Positions 51,809 to 61,906 are shown, counted from the first letter of the stretch. The stretch: DNA of 64,000 nt from Orenia metallireducens (GCF_001693735.1 NZ_LWDV01000008.1:62001-126000); one strand, 5' to 3'. The notes: generated from the sequence alone by a model not told the origin. Numbers and translations: made by a program.

Positions 51809-52177
51809 ATGAATTATAATTTCAATAATGAAGCTGGATTTACTATGATTGAACTACTAATAGCTATTTCAATTTTAGGAGTAGTATTACTTCCTTTAAC
51901 AGATATGCTAATTGATAACACCAGCAAGGTAATAGAGGCTAAGCAAATGACTATAGCTATCAATTTAGCTAGATTGAAGCTAGAAGAGCAAAGAGTTAAA
52001 GCTTTTGAAGATATTAGTAGTAGAGCTTTAACTGAGATGGACGAGGAGAGTTTTAATAATTATAAATATTCAGTTGAAGTTAATAATATCAAAACAAAGG
52101 TTAAAAAGGTTGTAGTAAAGGTTTATTTTAAGGAGAATATCAAGGCTGAATTACTTACTTTTATAAGGGATATGTAG
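51809..52177 (+). CDS. Pseudopilin, GspI/PilV type
   Basis: A 122-residue prepilin with NEAGFTMIELLIAISILGV. The mature part (NLARLKLEEQRVKAFEDI) matches the minor pseudopilin GspI/PilV. It starts 10 bases after gspH with AGGTGATG upstream. Minor pseudopilins H-I-J-K form the tip complex, and all four occur here in order. Confidence 0.8.
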   Translation: MNYNFNNEAGFTMIELLIAISILGVVLLPLTDMLIDNTSKVIEAKQMTIAINLARLKLEEQRVKAFEDISSRALTEMDEESFNNYKYSVEVNNIKTKVKKVVVKVYFKENIKAELLTFIRDM

Positions 52178-52186
52178 GAGGTAGAG

Positions 52187-52651
52187 ATGATAATAGTCAG
52201 GAATGATAGTGGATATACACTTATAGAGATAATGTTTGTTACTGTTATTTTAGGGATAGTAAGCTCTTCTTTATATCGAGTCAATCGAAATATCTCTAAT
52301 ACTTGGAAATATAATAAGTTACAAGCTGGTCTACAGCAGGAGTTAAGGATAAGTATGAATATGGTAGTTACTAATTTACAGCAAGCTAGATTTATAAAGA
52401 GTGTTGAGAGTAGTTTAACTTCTAAGATTGTTTATATAGACCAAAAAGGAGAGAAGAAGAAAATATATTATAAATCAGAAGGCGGGCTCTGTTTAGACTA
52501 TGATTATAATATTATCAGTAATAGGATTAGCTGTTTTAGTTTAAAACTGGTAAATAACCTGTTGTATATTACTTTGAAAATTGAGAAACAGAATAAAGAG
52601 GAGTTATTAAAGACAGCAATAAAGATTAGACCTGAACAATTAAATCTTTAA
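52187..52651 (+). CDS. Pseudopilin, GspJ/PilW type
   Basis: A 154-residue prepilin-like protein. NDSGYTLIEIMFVTVILGI is a class III signal with Tyr rather than Phe at +1, followed by LQAGLQQELRISMNMVVTNLQQAR as in GspJ/PilW. It lies 9 bases after the previous gene with GGAGG five bases before the ATG. Confidence 0.78.
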   Translation: MIIVRNDSGYTLIEIMFVTVILGIVSSSLYRVNRNISNTWKYNKLQAGLQQELRISMNMVVTNLQQARFIKSVESSLTSKIVYIDQKGEKKKIYYKSEGGLCLDYDYNIISNRISCFSLKLVNNLLYITLKIEKQNKEELLKTAIKIRPEQLNL

Positions 52652-52665
52652 ATTGGGTGATAGTA

Positions 52666-53463
52666 ATGAAAGTACACGAGGATGGATATGCCTTAATTTT
52701 AGTGTTTGTAATGTTAACAATCTTTGCACTTCTCTTTCCAGCGATATTGAGATTGAGTATAACTGAATTTGTTATAGCTAAGAATCTTCAAGAGGGTGTA
52801 AAGGATTATTATTTAATAGAAGGAGTAGTTGATTTAGGAACAAATGAGATTCATGATGAGTTAGAGGATTTAATCATAGATAAGGGGTATATTAGCGCTG
52901 AAGATTTGCAGTCTCTAAATAAAGAGGAGAGTTTAGAAATATTTGATAATAATCATAATCTGATAATTAAATATAAAATTCTTGAGATAGTAGATGAGAG
53001 TAGCAAGATTAATATCAATACTGCTAGTAGAGAGATGTTAAAGTCCTTAAATGGAGTAGGAGATACTATAGCAGATGATATCATTGCTAAGAGAGAGTTT
53101 AATACTGTTGAAGAGTTATCTCAAGTCAGTGGGATAGGTGAAATTGACAGTGAGACCTATAATCAGATAAAAGGTGATATTACAGTTAGGTCTGATGGAA
53201 GGATAAATATTAATACTGCTTCTATTCTGGTTTTGGAATCTTTAAGTGGTATCGGTGATACCTTGGCTGAGAATATCAAAGTTGCCAGACCTTTTGCTAA
53301 TAAGGAGGACATTAACGGGGTCGATGGAATTGGTGAAGTTATCTACTCTAATTTAGAGGATAAAATCAAAGTAACTTCACATAGTTTCAAAGTAATATTA
53401 GAAATAAGTGTTGAAGATAAGGGAATTAAGAGGAAGATAACAAGGTTTATAGAATTAGAGTGA
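52666..53463 (+). CDS. GspK-like protein with two helix-hairpin-helix units
   Basis: A 265-residue protein. The N-terminus EDGYALILVFVMLTIFALLF resembles GspK/PilX. Two tandem helix-hairpin-helix repeats follow: ININTASREMLKSLNGVGDTIAD and ININTASILVLESLSGIGDTLAE. One such unit is normal in GspK; two are unusual. ATG 52666 fits GGGTGA five bases upstream. It would form the pseudopilus tip. Confidence 0.8.
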   Translation: MKVHEDGYALILVFVMLTIFALLFPAILRLSITEFVIAKNLQEGVKDYYLIEGVVDLGTNEIHDELEDLIIDKGYISAEDLQSLNKEESLEIFDNNHNLIIKYKILEIVDESSKININTASREMLKSLNGVGDTIADDIIAKREFNTVEELSQVSGIGEIDSETYNQIKGDITVRSDGRININTASILVLESLSGIGDTLAENIKVARPFANKEDINGVDGIGEVIYSNLEDKIKVTSHSFKVILEISVEDKGIKRKITRFIELE

Positions 53464-53485
53464 GTCTAAGAAAGGGGAATAATAA

Positions 53486-54001
53486 GTGAATTTAATTCCA
53501 CTGGAATATCGCTTAAAGCTTAAATATCAGAGGAATAAAGAGAGAGGGATAGTTCTTTCTGTAATTATATTGGCTATCATGACCGGTTTTAGTATTTATA
53601 ATTATAAGATTATCTTAAGCTATCAAGATAAGATAATAGTTCTTAATAATAGATTGGACTCTTTAAGACCAGTGATAGCAAAAAATAAATTGTTAGAAGA
53701 AGAGAAATCAAAGCTTAAAAGTAAAGAGAAGCTAATTAGCTGGTTATCAGAAGGTGTTAGCTATCAGCAAATCTTAATAGATCTTAATCTATTGGTTCCT
53801 AAAGGTGTAGTGTTGAACGAGTTTATAATTAATGAGAATAAAGAATTACAGGTGGGTGCTGAAAGTATTAATAATATTAAGGTTATAGAGATGATTAACC
53901 GAATGGGAAATTACCACTATTTCCATAAAGTCAGTCTGAATTATACCGAAACTGTAGAAGATAAAGTCACTTTTAGAATAGAGGGAAGGTTGAGGTTATG
54001 A
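53486..54001 (+). CDS. pilN: PilN/GspL-like inner-membrane assembly protein
   Basis: A 171-residue PilN-like protein. The cytoplasmic NLIPLEYRLK motif at the N-terminus binds PilM in known systems. One membrane helix (GIVLSVIILAIMTGFSIY) is followed by a coiled coil and a ferredoxin-like domain (LIDLNLLVPKGVVLNEF). GTG start. No pilM gene is visible, although the PilM-binding motif is kept. Confidence 0.8.
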   Translation: MNLIPLEYRLKLKYQRNKERGIVLSVIILAIMTGFSIYNYKIILSYQDKIIVLNNRLDSLRPVIAKNKLLEEEKSKLKSKEKLISWLSEGVSYQQILIDLNLLVPKGVVLNEFIINENKELQVGAESINNIKVIEMINRMGNYHYFHKVSLNYTETVEDKVTFRIEGRLRL

Positions 54002-54546
54002 TCAATAGTCTAAGTAAAAAGAAATTAGAATCTTTAGTCCCATTAATTATATGTATTTTATTGGTCACCCTTATATACTTCTTTAATATTCGAGTGAATA
54101 GAGTTAAGGCAAGAAAGTTAGAATTGGCTATAAAGAGTAAAGAAGATAATATTGAGGCATTAAGTCAGATAGCTTCTAATCCTAAAGGGCGGAAAGTTAT
54201 AGAGGATAGACTATTTAAAGAGAAGGTGAGACTAGATGCTATTATACCTTCTAAGATGGAGTTGACTAAATTCTTGAAAGATTTAGAAGTATTGCTTGAT
54301 GAAAATCAGATTAATCTTGATAATTTCTCAGTAGAAGATTTTATAATAGAAGATGAGTATATTAAAGCTCCAATTAACTTGTCATTTTCAGCAGAGTATC
54401 AGAAGATAATAGATTTCTTTAATAAAATAGAAGAGATGGAGAGGTTAGTGACAGAAGAGAAGCTATCTATTATTAAAGATAAAGGTGATAATTTAAAGGT
54501 GAAGACATTACTATGTATTTATTCTTTAAAGGAGGAAACTAAGTAA
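53998..54546 (+). CDS. pilO: PilO-like inner-membrane assembly protein
   Basis: A 182-residue PilO-like protein with one N-terminal helix (LVPLIICILLVTLIYFF), a coiled coil and a small alpha/beta domain (INLSFSAEYQKIIDFFNKIEEM). It overlaps the pilN gene by four bases (ATGA). It forms the alignment complex with PilN and PilP. Confidence 0.8.
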   Translation: MINSLSKKKLESLVPLIICILLVTLIYFFNIRVNRVKARKLELAIKSKEDNIEALSQIASNPKGRKVIEDRLFKEKVRLDAIIPSKMELTKFLKDLEVLLDENQINLDNFSVEDFIIEDEYIKAPINLSFSAEYQKIIDFFNKIEEMERLVTEEKLSIIKDKGDNLKVKTLLCIYSLKEETK

Positions 54547-54548
54547 AG

Positions 54549-55109
54549 GTGAATAGACTTAAAAGGAAGAGGAGAGACTGGATTAGTAAGCAGAAGATAA
54601 AGTTGATTCTGTCAATAATCTTAAGTGTTTTTGCTATCTTTTTATGGGGGAGAATCTTATTGATTGAGGATAATAATGAGCCAGTTACTATAAGTAAAGC
54701 AGAGAAGAAGAGCAATGCTACTGAAAAGATAGATAATCAGATAAAAGATGCTAATAAAACTAAGCATTCAAAAATAAGCAATCAATATAAAATTAATAAT
54801 ATAGAAAGGAAGTCACCTTTTGCTAAGCAAAGCAATAATAGACTAGAGTTCAGTTACAATAATAAGGTGGAAGAGGATAAGAATAATATACATCAATTAA
54901 ATTCAAGCAACTCTTCCTTTTCTTTAGTAGGGGTTACTAAAAAGGGTGAATCTTCTTTAGCTTTATTGAAGGCAGAAGATAGAGTTTATCTTCTTAAAAA
55001 AGGTGAAGAACTAGAAGGTTTTATAGTGCAGAGGATAGATAATAAGGAAATTATATTATTAAAGGATGATATTGAATATAAATTAGATATAATTAAATAT
55101 AGTTTTTAG
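54549..55109 (+). CDS. PilP/GspC-like protein
   Basis: A 186-residue protein with one N-terminal helix (KLILSIILSVFAIFLWGRIL), a long Asn/Lys-rich linker and a C-terminal beta domain (FSLVGVTKKGESSLALLKAE, YLLKKGEELEGFIVQRID) of the PilP/GspC HR type, which contacts the secretin. GTG start 2 bases after the pilO stop. No secretin gene follows; a terminator and a 300-base gap separate it from aroC. Confidence 0.72.
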   Translation: MNRLKRKRRDWISKQKIKLILSIILSVFAIFLWGRILLIEDNNEPVTISKAEKKSNATEKIDNQIKDANKTKHSKISNQYKINNIERKSPFAKQSNNRLEFSYNNKVEEDKNNIHQLNSSNSSFSLVGVTKKGESSLALLKAEDRVYLLKKGEELEGFIVQRIDNKEIILLKDDIEYKLDIIKYSF

Positions 55110-55114
55110 TATAG

Positions 55115-55143
55115 AGCTGGGGGTCAATCTCCAGTTTTATTTG
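55115..55143 (+). terminator. Terminator of the pilus gene set
   Basis: AGCTGGGGG pairs with TCTCCAGTT (G-T pairs) around TCAA, followed by TTATTT. Confidence 0.7.
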
Positions 55144-55433
55144 TGGAATTAAATATTTTGTTATTTTATAGTATCAGTTAAGATAGATATTGAGACAGTA
55201 ATGAGAAAAGATTTTTAACTATTACTAAAATTTCACAATATATTCAGATTATATTAATTAGTGATATCATAATATTAACTATAGGTGTAAATATTACATT
55301 AATAATAGTATTAATTTTTTTATTAGTTTAAGATAATATAAAAAATATCTATAATAAGACAGGAATTATAGTTGATAATCAAGAATGTTAAAGAACAAAT
55401 TACTAGATATGAGCAGTAGAGAAGGAGGAGTAG
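55144..55433. other. Spacer between the pilus and aro genes
   Basis: A/T-rich, no gene recognised. GACAGTAATGAGAAAAG and CTATTACTAAAATTTCACAATAT near 55194-55250 may be a strongly decayed member of the 15804 repeat family. The region must contain the aroC promoter. Confidence 0.35.
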
Positions 55434-56639
55434 ATGAAGATGCGTTATTTAACAGCAGGAGAGTCCCATGGAAGAGCGATTACAGCAATATTGGAAGGTA
55501 TCCCAGCAAATTTAGAGATCACTAAAGAGGATATTGATAGAGAGTTGGCTAGAAGACAAGGTGGTTATGGTCGTGGTGGTCGAATGAAGATTGAGACTGA
55601 CAAAGCCAATGTCTTGTCAGGGATTAGAGGTGGAAAGACTTTAGGAAGTCCAATTACCTTACAGATAGAGAATAGAGATTGGATTAACTGGGAAGAGGTG
55701 ATGGATCCTTTTGGTGATAGTGGATATAGCCAAGAAGAGTTAGTGATTAAAAAAGAGACTAAGATTAAGCATGTTAAGCCAAAGGTTACTAAGCCCCGTC
55801 CAGGTCATGCTGATTTAGCTGGAAGCTTGAAGTATAATCATGAGGATATTCGGAATATTTTGGAGAGGGCTAGTGCTAGAGAGACAGCTATGAGAGTAGC
55901 AGTTGGGGCTATTGCCAAGACTTTTCTTAAAAACTTTGGTATTGAAGTAGTAGGTCATGTCTTACAGGTTGGTACTGTAGCCTTAGATAAAGAGGTAGAT
56001 ATGAGATTAGAAGATATTAAAGTAAAGAGTGAAAGTTCTCCCTTAAGATGTGTCGATGAAGAGACTTCCCAAAAGATGATTGAGGAGATTGACCGTTGTA
56101 AAGAGGAAGGAGATTCTTTAGGTGGAATCTTTGAGATTAGAACTACTAATCTGCCAGTTGGTTTAGGAAGCCATGTACAATGGGATCGGAAGTTAGATGC
56201 CCGTTTGACTATGGCACTGATGAGTATTCAAGCAATCAAAGGTGTAGAGGTTGGTTTAGGTCTTGAAGCAGGTAAACGATGGGGCTCTAAGGTCCATGAT
56301 GAAATCTATTATAATAATAAATTTTATCGTACTACCAATAATGCAGGAGGAATTGAAGGTGGAATGACCAATGGTGAGCCTATTATCTTAAGAGCAGCTA
56401 TGAAGCCAATTCCTACCTTATATCAACCATTATCTTCAGTAGATTTAGAGACAAAAGAGAAGTTTAAAGCCAGTGTAGAACGCTCTGATGTGACTGCTGT
56501 ACCAGCAGCTAGTGTAGTTGGAGAAGCAGTGGTTGCCTTTGAATTGGCTAAAGCCTTCTTGGAGAAGTTTGGTGGAGATAGTATGGAAGAGATTAAAGCA
56601 AATTATGAAAATTATCTCGCAATGGTAAGGGAGAGATAA
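55434..56639 (+). CDS. aroC: Chorismate synthase
   Basis: A 401-residue FMN-dependent chorismate synthase, the last step of the shikimate pathway. [16 protein letters not shown] near the start, [18 protein letters not shown] and [16 protein letters not shown] are family signatures. GAAGGAGGAGTAG precedes the ATG. It is the first gene of the aroC-aroK-aroB-aroQ set, with aroK starting 4 bases after its stop. Confidence 0.96.
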   Translation: MKMRYLTAGESHGRAITAILEGIPANLEITKEDIDRELARRQGGYGRGGRMKIETDKANVLSGIRGGKTLGSPITLQIENRDWINWEEVMDPFGDSGYSQEELVIKKETKIKHVKPKVTKPRPGHADLAGSLKYNHEDIRNILERASARETAMRVAVGAIAKTFLKNFGIEVVGHVLQVGTVALDKEVDMRLEDIKVKSESSPLRCVDEETSQKMIEEIDRCKEEGDSLGGIFEIRTTNLPVGLGSHVQWDRKLDARLTMALMSIQAIKGVEVGLGLEAGKRWGSKVHDEIYYNNKFYRTTNNAGGIEGGMTNGEPIILRAAMKPIPTLYQPLSSVDLETKEKFKASVERSDVTAVPAASVVGEAVVAFELAKAFLEKFGGDSMEEIKANYENYLAMVRER

Positions 56640-56643
56640 GGTC

Positions 56644-57150
56644 ATGAATATATCATTGATTGGATTTATGGGCACTGGAAAGACTACAGTAGCTAAGCTT
56701 TTAGCTGAAAGGTTAGATTATTGCTTGGTAGATTTAGATGAAGAGATAGTTAAAGAGGAAAGTAGGTCTATCCCAGAAATCTTTGCTGAAGATGGTGAAG
56801 AGTACTTTAGAGATGTTGAGACTAAGGTTACTCTAAATATAGCTAAAGGTGATAAGCAGGTTATCTCAACTGGTGGTGGAGTTGTATTACGAGAGCAGAA
56901 TATTGAGAATCTAAAGAGTAATGGGGGGGTAGTAGTTCTATTAAGTGCTACTGCTGAGACTATATTTGAGCGGGTTAGAGATGAAGGTGGTCGTCCACTA
57001 TTAGAGGTGGAAGATCCTTTGGCTAGGATTAAGAGTATGCTGGCAGAGCGAGCAGAGAAGTATAACTGTACAGAGTATCAGATTGATACAGATAAATTAT
57101 CAGCAGAAGAAGTAGTAGAAGAAATAATAAAGATAGTTGATAGTTTATAA
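56644..57150 (+). CDS. aroK: Shikimate kinase
   Basis: A 168-residue kinase that phosphorylates shikimate. Walker A is GFMGTGKTT (residues 7-15), DLDEEIV binds shikimate, ISTGGGVV is conserved, and GGRPLL forms the lid. It lies between aroC and aroB in the same operon. Confidence 0.95.
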   Translation: MNISLIGFMGTGKTTVAKLLAERLDYCLVDLDEEIVKEESRSIPEIFAEDGEEYFRDVETKVTLNIAKGDKQVISTGGGVVLREQNIENLKSNGGVVVLLSATAETIFERVRDEGGRPLLEVEDPLARIKSMLAERAEKYNCTEYQIDTDKLSAEEVVEEIIKIVDSL

Positions 57151-57189
57151 TGTATAATTACTATAGGTTGGGCTTAGAAAGGAGAGAGT

Positions 57190-58275
57190 ATGGAGCAGCT
57201 TAGAGTAGATTTAGGAGAGAGAAGTTATGATATCAAGGTAGGTTATGATATATTATCAAAGGTTGGAGAATACCTTAAAGAACTTAATTTAGGCTCTAAG
57301 GTCTTAATTATTACTAATGAATTGGTTGATAGTTTATATGGTAGAGAAGTTGAGCAGGCTGTTGAGGAAGCAGGATTTGAGGTTAATATCGCTAAGATTG
57401 GTGATGGTGAGAAGTACAAATCCTTGGATACTGCTAGAGAACTCTATGACCAAGCAGTAGAGGCTAATTTAGATAGAAGTTCTACAATAGTAGCTTTAGG
57501 TGGAGGCGTAGTTGGTGACATAGCAGGATTTATTGCATCTACCTATATGCGTGGAGTCAACTTTGTACAGATTCCTACTACAGTCTTATCACAAGTGGAT
57601 AGTAGTGTAGGAGGAAAGGTAGCTGTTAACCATCCCCAAGGTAAGAATTTAATTGGAGCTTTTTATCAGCCTAAGTTAGTAGTAGCTGATATTAAGGTCT
57701 TAAAGACGTTAGAGGAGCGACAGTTAAAAGCAGGTTTGGCTGAGGTAATTAAGTATGGTGTTATCTGGGATGAGGAGTTTTTTAACTTTTTAGCAAACAA
57801 TAGAAATAAGATTTTAGGTTTAGATACTAACACAATGGAGTATCTACTCAAACGTTGCTGTGAGATCAAGGCTGAAGTAGTTGCTCGGGATGAGAGAGAG
57901 TTGGGATTAAGAGCTATCTTAAATTACGGTCACACTATTGGTCATGCCTTAGAAGCGGTAACTGACTATCAAAGATTTGTTCATGGTGAAGGTGTAGCAA
58001 TTGGTATGGTAGCAGCAGCTAAATTAGCTAATAAGATAGGTATCTTAAATGGGACTGATGTAGAGAAACAAGAAGAGCTAATTAAAGAATTTGGTTTACC
58101 AGTCTCTTTTGAAGGTTTAAATATTGAATCTATTATGAAAGCATTAGCTAAGGATAAGAAGGTCAAAGATGGCATGGTTAGATTTATTCTGGCAGAAGAG
58201 ATAGGTCAAGTAGTAATTAAATCAGATTTGCCACATAATATAATTAGAGAAGTATTAGAGGAGTTGAGAGGATAG
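57190..58275 (+). CDS. aroB: 3-Dehydroquinate synthase
   Basis: A 361-residue NAD- and metal-dependent enzyme making 3-dehydroquinate. [40 protein letters not shown] and [11 protein letters not shown] (metal-binding His) are present. GAAAGGAGAG precedes the ATG. The aroQ gene starts two bases after its stop. Confidence 0.96.
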   Translation: MEQLRVDLGERSYDIKVGYDILSKVGEYLKELNLGSKVLIITNELVDSLYGREVEQAVEEAGFEVNIAKIGDGEKYKSLDTARELYDQAVEANLDRSSTIVALGGGVVGDIAGFIASTYMRGVNFVQIPTTVLSQVDSSVGGKVAVNHPQGKNLIGAFYQPKLVVADIKVLKTLEERQLKAGLAEVIKYGVIWDEEFFNFLANNRNKILGLDTNTMEYLLKRCCEIKAEVVARDERELGLRAILNYGHTIGHALEAVTDYQRFVHGEGVAIGMVAAAKLANKIGILNGTDVEKQEELIKEFGLPVSFEGLNIESIMKALAKDKKVKDGMVRFILAEEIGQVVIKSDLPHNIIREVLEELRG

Positions 58276-58277
58276 AG

Positions 58278-58712
58278 ATGGTTTTAGTAATTCATGGACC
58301 AAATTTGAATTTATTAGGGGTTAGAGAACCTGATGTCTATGGTCTAAAGACCCTAAGTGATATAAATAGTAGCTTACGGGATATTGCGTCTAAGAAGGGT
58401 GTAGAGTTGAAGATTATTCAGTCAAATAGTGAAGGTGAGATTATTGATGTTATTCAGAAGGCTTTTCACCAAGATGTAGATGCAATTATTATCAATCCTG
58501 CTGCCTATACTCATTATAGTATAGCCATTCGTGATGCTTTGGCAATGCTTGATATTCCTATTATTGAAGTACACTTAAGTAATATCTACAAGAGAGAGGA
58601 ATTTAGACATAAGTCAGTTATCTCTCCAGTAGTTACAGGGCAGATTGCTGGCTTTGGGGCTAATAGTTATATCTTAGCTTTAGAACAAGTGATAAGATTA
58701 CTTAATAATTAA
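58278..58712 (+). CDS. aroQ: 3-Dehydroquinate dehydratase, type II
   Basis: A 144-residue small type II dehydroquinase. [18 protein letters not shown] contains the catalytic Tyr loop, [16 protein letters not shown] binds substrate, and EVHLSN carries the essential His. It converts 3-dehydroquinate to 3-dehydroshikimate, which AroE (47.5 kb) then reduces. Confidence 0.96.
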   Translation: MVLVIHGPNLNLLGVREPDVYGLKTLSDINSSLRDIASKKGVELKIIQSNSEGEIIDVIQKAFHQDVDAIIINPAAYTHYSIAIRDALAMLDIPIIEVHLSNIYKREEFRHKSVISPVVTGQIAGFGANSYILALEQVIRLLNN

Positions 58713-58744
58713 CAATGTAAAATTTACAATTAGGAGGTGATAAA

Positions 58745-59818
58745 ATGAAGGAAAGAATCTCTAAATTACAGGCAGAATTAAAAGAAGCAAAATTGGATGC
58801 ATTATTAATCAATACACCTGAAAATCGTAGATATATGACTGGTTTTACTGGAACTGCTGGGACTGTCCTAGTCAGTCAGGAAGAAGCAATCTTAATCACT
58901 GATTTTCGATATACTCAACAAGCCAAAAAGCAATCTCCAGACTATAGAGTCGTTGAGTTTAAGGACTCTAAACTTGATAAGATCAATAAGTTACTTACAG
59001 AGTTAAAGGTAGAGAGTTTGGGATTTGAGGCTACTTATGAGAATTATAATACATACTTGAATTATCAAGAGAAGTTAGATGTAGAGTTAAAGCCTACTGA
59101 GAGCCTAGTCAAGAAGTTAAGAATGATAAAGAATGTTGATGAAATCGAGAAGATTAAAAAGGCTGTAGAGATTGCTGATGATGCCTTTACTATGATTAGA
59201 GATTTTCTTAAAGTTGGCGTTGTTGAGCGAGATGTAGCTTTAGAGTTGGAGTTATTTATGAAACGGGCAGGGGCTACAGATAATGCCTTTAAGTTTATCG
59301 TTGCTTCTGGAGAGCGTTCGGCATTACCCCATGGAGTAGCAAGTGAGAAGAAAATAGAAGCAGGGGACTTTGTAACTATGGATTTTGGTTGTGTCTATGA
59401 TGGTTATCATTCTGATATGACTAGAACTGTAGTAGTAGGTGCTAAGCCTAGTGTTAAACAGCAAGAGATTTATGAGATAGTTCTCAAAGCACAATTGGAG
59501 TCAATCAAAGCAATTAAAGCTGGAATAACTGGTAAGGAAGTGGATCAGGTTGCCCGTGATATCATCACTGAAGCAGGTTTTGGTGACTACTTTGGTCATG
59601 GATTGGGTCATGCTGTAGGTTTAGAAATCCATGAAGGACCTAGACTATCTCCAAAGGGTGATACTGTTCTAGAAGCTGGAATGGTAGTAACAGTAGAACC
59701 AGGGATTTATCTCCCTGACTGGGGTGGAGTTAGAATTGAGGATATTGTTGTAGTAACAGAGGACGGCTGTGAGATTCTAACAGACTCAACAAAAGAACTA
59801 TTGGCAATTGACAATTAG
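58745..59818 (+). CDS. pepQ: M24-family Xaa-Pro peptidase
   Basis: A 357-residue aminopeptidase P/prolidase-type enzyme. The N-terminal creatinase domain (NRRYMTGFTGTAG) is followed by the pita-bread catalytic domain with metal ligands in MDFGCVYDGYHSDMTRT, GHGLGHAVGLEIHEGP, TVEPGIYLP and GGVRIEDIV. It releases amino acids ahead of proline or splits Xaa-Pro dipeptides. A pepQ-efp neighbourhood is common in Firmicutes. TTAGGAGGTGATAAA precedes the ATG. Confidence 0.93.
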   Translation: MKERISKLQAELKEAKLDALLINTPENRRYMTGFTGTAGTVLVSQEEAILITDFRYTQQAKKQSPDYRVVEFKDSKLDKINKLLTELKVESLGFEATYENYNTYLNYQEKLDVELKPTESLVKKLRMIKNVDEIEKIKKAVEIADDAFTMIRDFLKVGVVERDVALELELFMKRAGATDNAFKFIVASGERSALPHGVASEKKIEAGDFVTMDFGCVYDGYHSDMTRTVVVGAKPSVKQQEIYEIVLKAQLESIKAIKAGITGKEVDQVARDIITEAGFGDYFGHGLGHAVGLEIHEGPRLSPKGDTVLEAGMVVTVEPGIYLPDWGGVRIEDIVVVTEDGCEILTDSTKELLAIDN

Positions 59819-59918
59819 GAATTGAGAATATACAATAATAAAGTAATTGACATAATGTGCAATGAACAATTAAAATTATTAAGCTCTTAACTGTACACTA
59901 TAAAGAGGGGGATACATA

Positions 59919-60482
59919 ATGATTTCTACAAGTGAATTTAAGCCAGGAATGACTATTGAAATGGATGGTAAGTTATACTCCATCATGGGTTATGACCATG
60001 TTAAGCCAGGTAAAGGTGGTGCTTTCCTACAGACCAAACTTAGAGAGATAGAGTCTGGAAGAATCATCAATAAACGATTTAGAGCTGGAGAGAAGGTCAA
60101 TCAAGCTTATGTAGATACAAGAGAATATCAATATTTATATAGAAGTGGTGATGACTTTATCTTCATGGATAAAGAGAGCTATGTACAGCTTACTTTGACT
60201 AAAGACCAGATTGGCGACTCTTACAAATATATCAAAGAGAATAGTGATATCCAAGTTCAAATGTATCAGAACAATCCAGTTGGTATAGCTGTACCAGATA
60301 CAGTAGAACTAGAGGTAATTCAATCCCCACCTGCTGTTAAAGGGAACACTGTCTCTGGTGGTACTAAGGATGTAACTGTAGAGACTGGAGTAGAGGTAAC
60401 TGTTCCATTATTCGTTAATAAAGGTGATATTCTAAAGATTGATACAAGTACTGGAGAGTATATGGAGAGAGTTAATAAGTAA
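59919..60482 (+). CDS. efp: Translation elongation factor P
   Basis: A 187-residue EF-P, which relieves ribosome stalling at polyproline. STSEFKPGMTIEMDG begins the KOW-like domain. The modifiable tip is KPGKGGAF with Lys32, and the C-terminal OB domain ends VNKGDILKIDTSTGEYMERV. No epmAB genes are visible. GAGGGGG precedes the ATG. A repeat-like stretch fills the 100-base gap to pepQ. Confidence 0.95.
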   Translation: MISTSEFKPGMTIEMDGKLYSIMGYDHVKPGKGGAFLQTKLREIESGRIINKRFRAGEKVNQAYVDTREYQYLYRSGDDFIFMDKESYVQLTLTKDQIGDSYKYIKENSDIQVQMYQNNPVGIAVPDTVELEVIQSPPAVKGNTVSGGTKDVTVETGVEVTVPLFVNKGDILKIDTSTGEYMERVNK

Positions 60483-60502
60483 GTTTAAGATTAAGATTGA
60501 GT

Positions 60503-60530
60503 GAGGGCGCAGAGATTGCGTCCTTTTTTC
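60503..60530 (+). terminator. efp terminator
   Basis: AGGGCGCA pairs with TTGCGTCCT around GAGA, followed by TTTTTT. Confidence 0.9.
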
Positions 60531-60699
60531 TTTGGTAGAGATTACTTAGCTATTTTAGAGATTAAGCTATATTATTCATAAGGTTAAATTGTCTTTATTA
60601 ATTGTGAAATAGTAATTTTCTACATAGTTGTATATATTAAATAAGAGTTTTTGATTGAATAGCTTGTACTATTTAAAAATTTGGAATAATAGAGAGATG

Positions 60700-61095
60700 A
60701 TGATAGAAACTGTGTCAATGTAAAATTGACAATTAAAAGAAATTAAAGTTTTTTAAGGAGAAGAAAATTATTGTTTAAACGAAGCAAATATTCTAAAAAA
60801 TAATAGATTTAAGATAATCTTTGAATTAGGAATCTTAAATTTCTTAATCTCAATGTATATTGATTGCGCAGTGAGTGGGCTCTGCCACGAAGGGTTTGCT
60901 CTTTAAACCCGTAGATATATTTTCTTCTTGATTGGACTTGCTTTGCACGAAAGGGAATTACACTATATTCTCTGTAGGATCACGAAGGGTTCCCTACAGG
61001 CTTTTAGTAAAAAAACTTCCGTAATAAACTTAAGAATGAACCCGTAGTTTTACTTACTTTTTTAAAAGTAAAATTGTCGCAACCTCCCTAAAAAA
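60700..61095. repeat. Long non-coding repeat, family B, second copy
   Basis: Contains TGTTTAAACGAAGCAAA, GATTGCGCAGTGAGTGGGC, TCTGCCACGAAGGGTTTG and a right end AAGTAAAATTGTCGCAACC, in the same order as at 44.16-44.50 kb. Additional ACGAAGGGTTCC hairpins lie at 60980-61010. No gene is seen in the 707-base spacer. Confidence 0.7.
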
Positions 61096-61189
61096 TGATA
61101 ATTTTCATATCAAAGATAATTGGTATAATTAGTTAATCTAATCAAATAATAAATAACATAAATCTTTAATTACTCTGGAGGTAGTAGTA

Positions 61190-61900
61190 ATGAAGGAATA
61201 TTTGGAAGCTGTTTGGACAACCTTAATTATATTTGTATTATTAGTGGTCTTAACCAGGTTAGTTGGAAGAAAGTTACTTGCTCAAATTACCTTTTTTGAT
61301 TTTGTAACTGGGGTAACTATTGGAACGATTGCAGGAGCATATGTTGTAAATGAAGTTAAAGGAAATGCTGTTTTATTAAGTCCAGTTATTTTGGTTATCT
61401 GTACGTTAGGTCTTGGTTATTGGACTGTAGAAAATCTAAAAATAAGGAAATTAGTTAAGGGAGAACCAGTAGTTATTATTCAAAATGGTAAAATTTTAGA
61501 GAAGAATATGTTTAAATCCAGGTACACCTTAGATGCTTTAGAGATGCAATTGCGTGAGAAGGATGTCTTTGATATCAATGAGGTGGAATTTGCTATTTTA
61601 GAACCTGATGGAGAATTGAGTGTATTAAAGAAGACCCCTTATAATCCTCTAACCCCTAAAGACTTAAAATTAGATACTGAGTATAAAGGGTTAGCAACAG
61701 AAATAATTAAAGATGGAGAGGTTTTAGAGCAGAATCTAGAGCAGAATAACCTTGATTTTAATTGGTTATATCAAGAGCTACATGCCCAGGGGATAGCTAA
61801 TATTCAAAAAGTTATGCTAGCAAGTTTAAATACTGATGGGTCACTATATATAGATTTAAAGGATGAATATCCAGATTATACACAGAAAATAGAAGATTAG
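61190..61900 (+). CDS. DUF421 (YetF-family) membrane protein
   Basis: A 236-residue protein with three N-terminal membrane helices (TTLIIFVLLVVLTRLVGRK, then FFDFVTGVTIGTIAGAYVV) and a cytoplasmic DUF421 domain with GEPVVIIQNGKI and EVEFAILEPDGELSV. Members occur in many Firmicutes and are linked to spore or stress functions, but the biochemical role is unknown. CTGGAGGTAGTAGT precedes the ATG. Confidence 0.88.
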   Translation: MKEYLEAVWTTLIIFVLLVVLTRLVGRKLLAQITFFDFVTGVTIGTIAGAYVVNEVKGNAVLLSPVILVICTLGLGYWTVENLKIRKLVKGEPVVIIQNGKILEKNMFKSRYTLDALEMQLREKDVFDINEVEFAILEPDGELSVLKKTPYNPLTPKDLKLDTEYKGLATEIIKDGEVLEQNLEQNNLDFNWLYQELHAQGIANIQKVMLASLNTDGSLYIDLKDEYPDYTQKIED

Positions 61901-61906
61901 ATGAGG

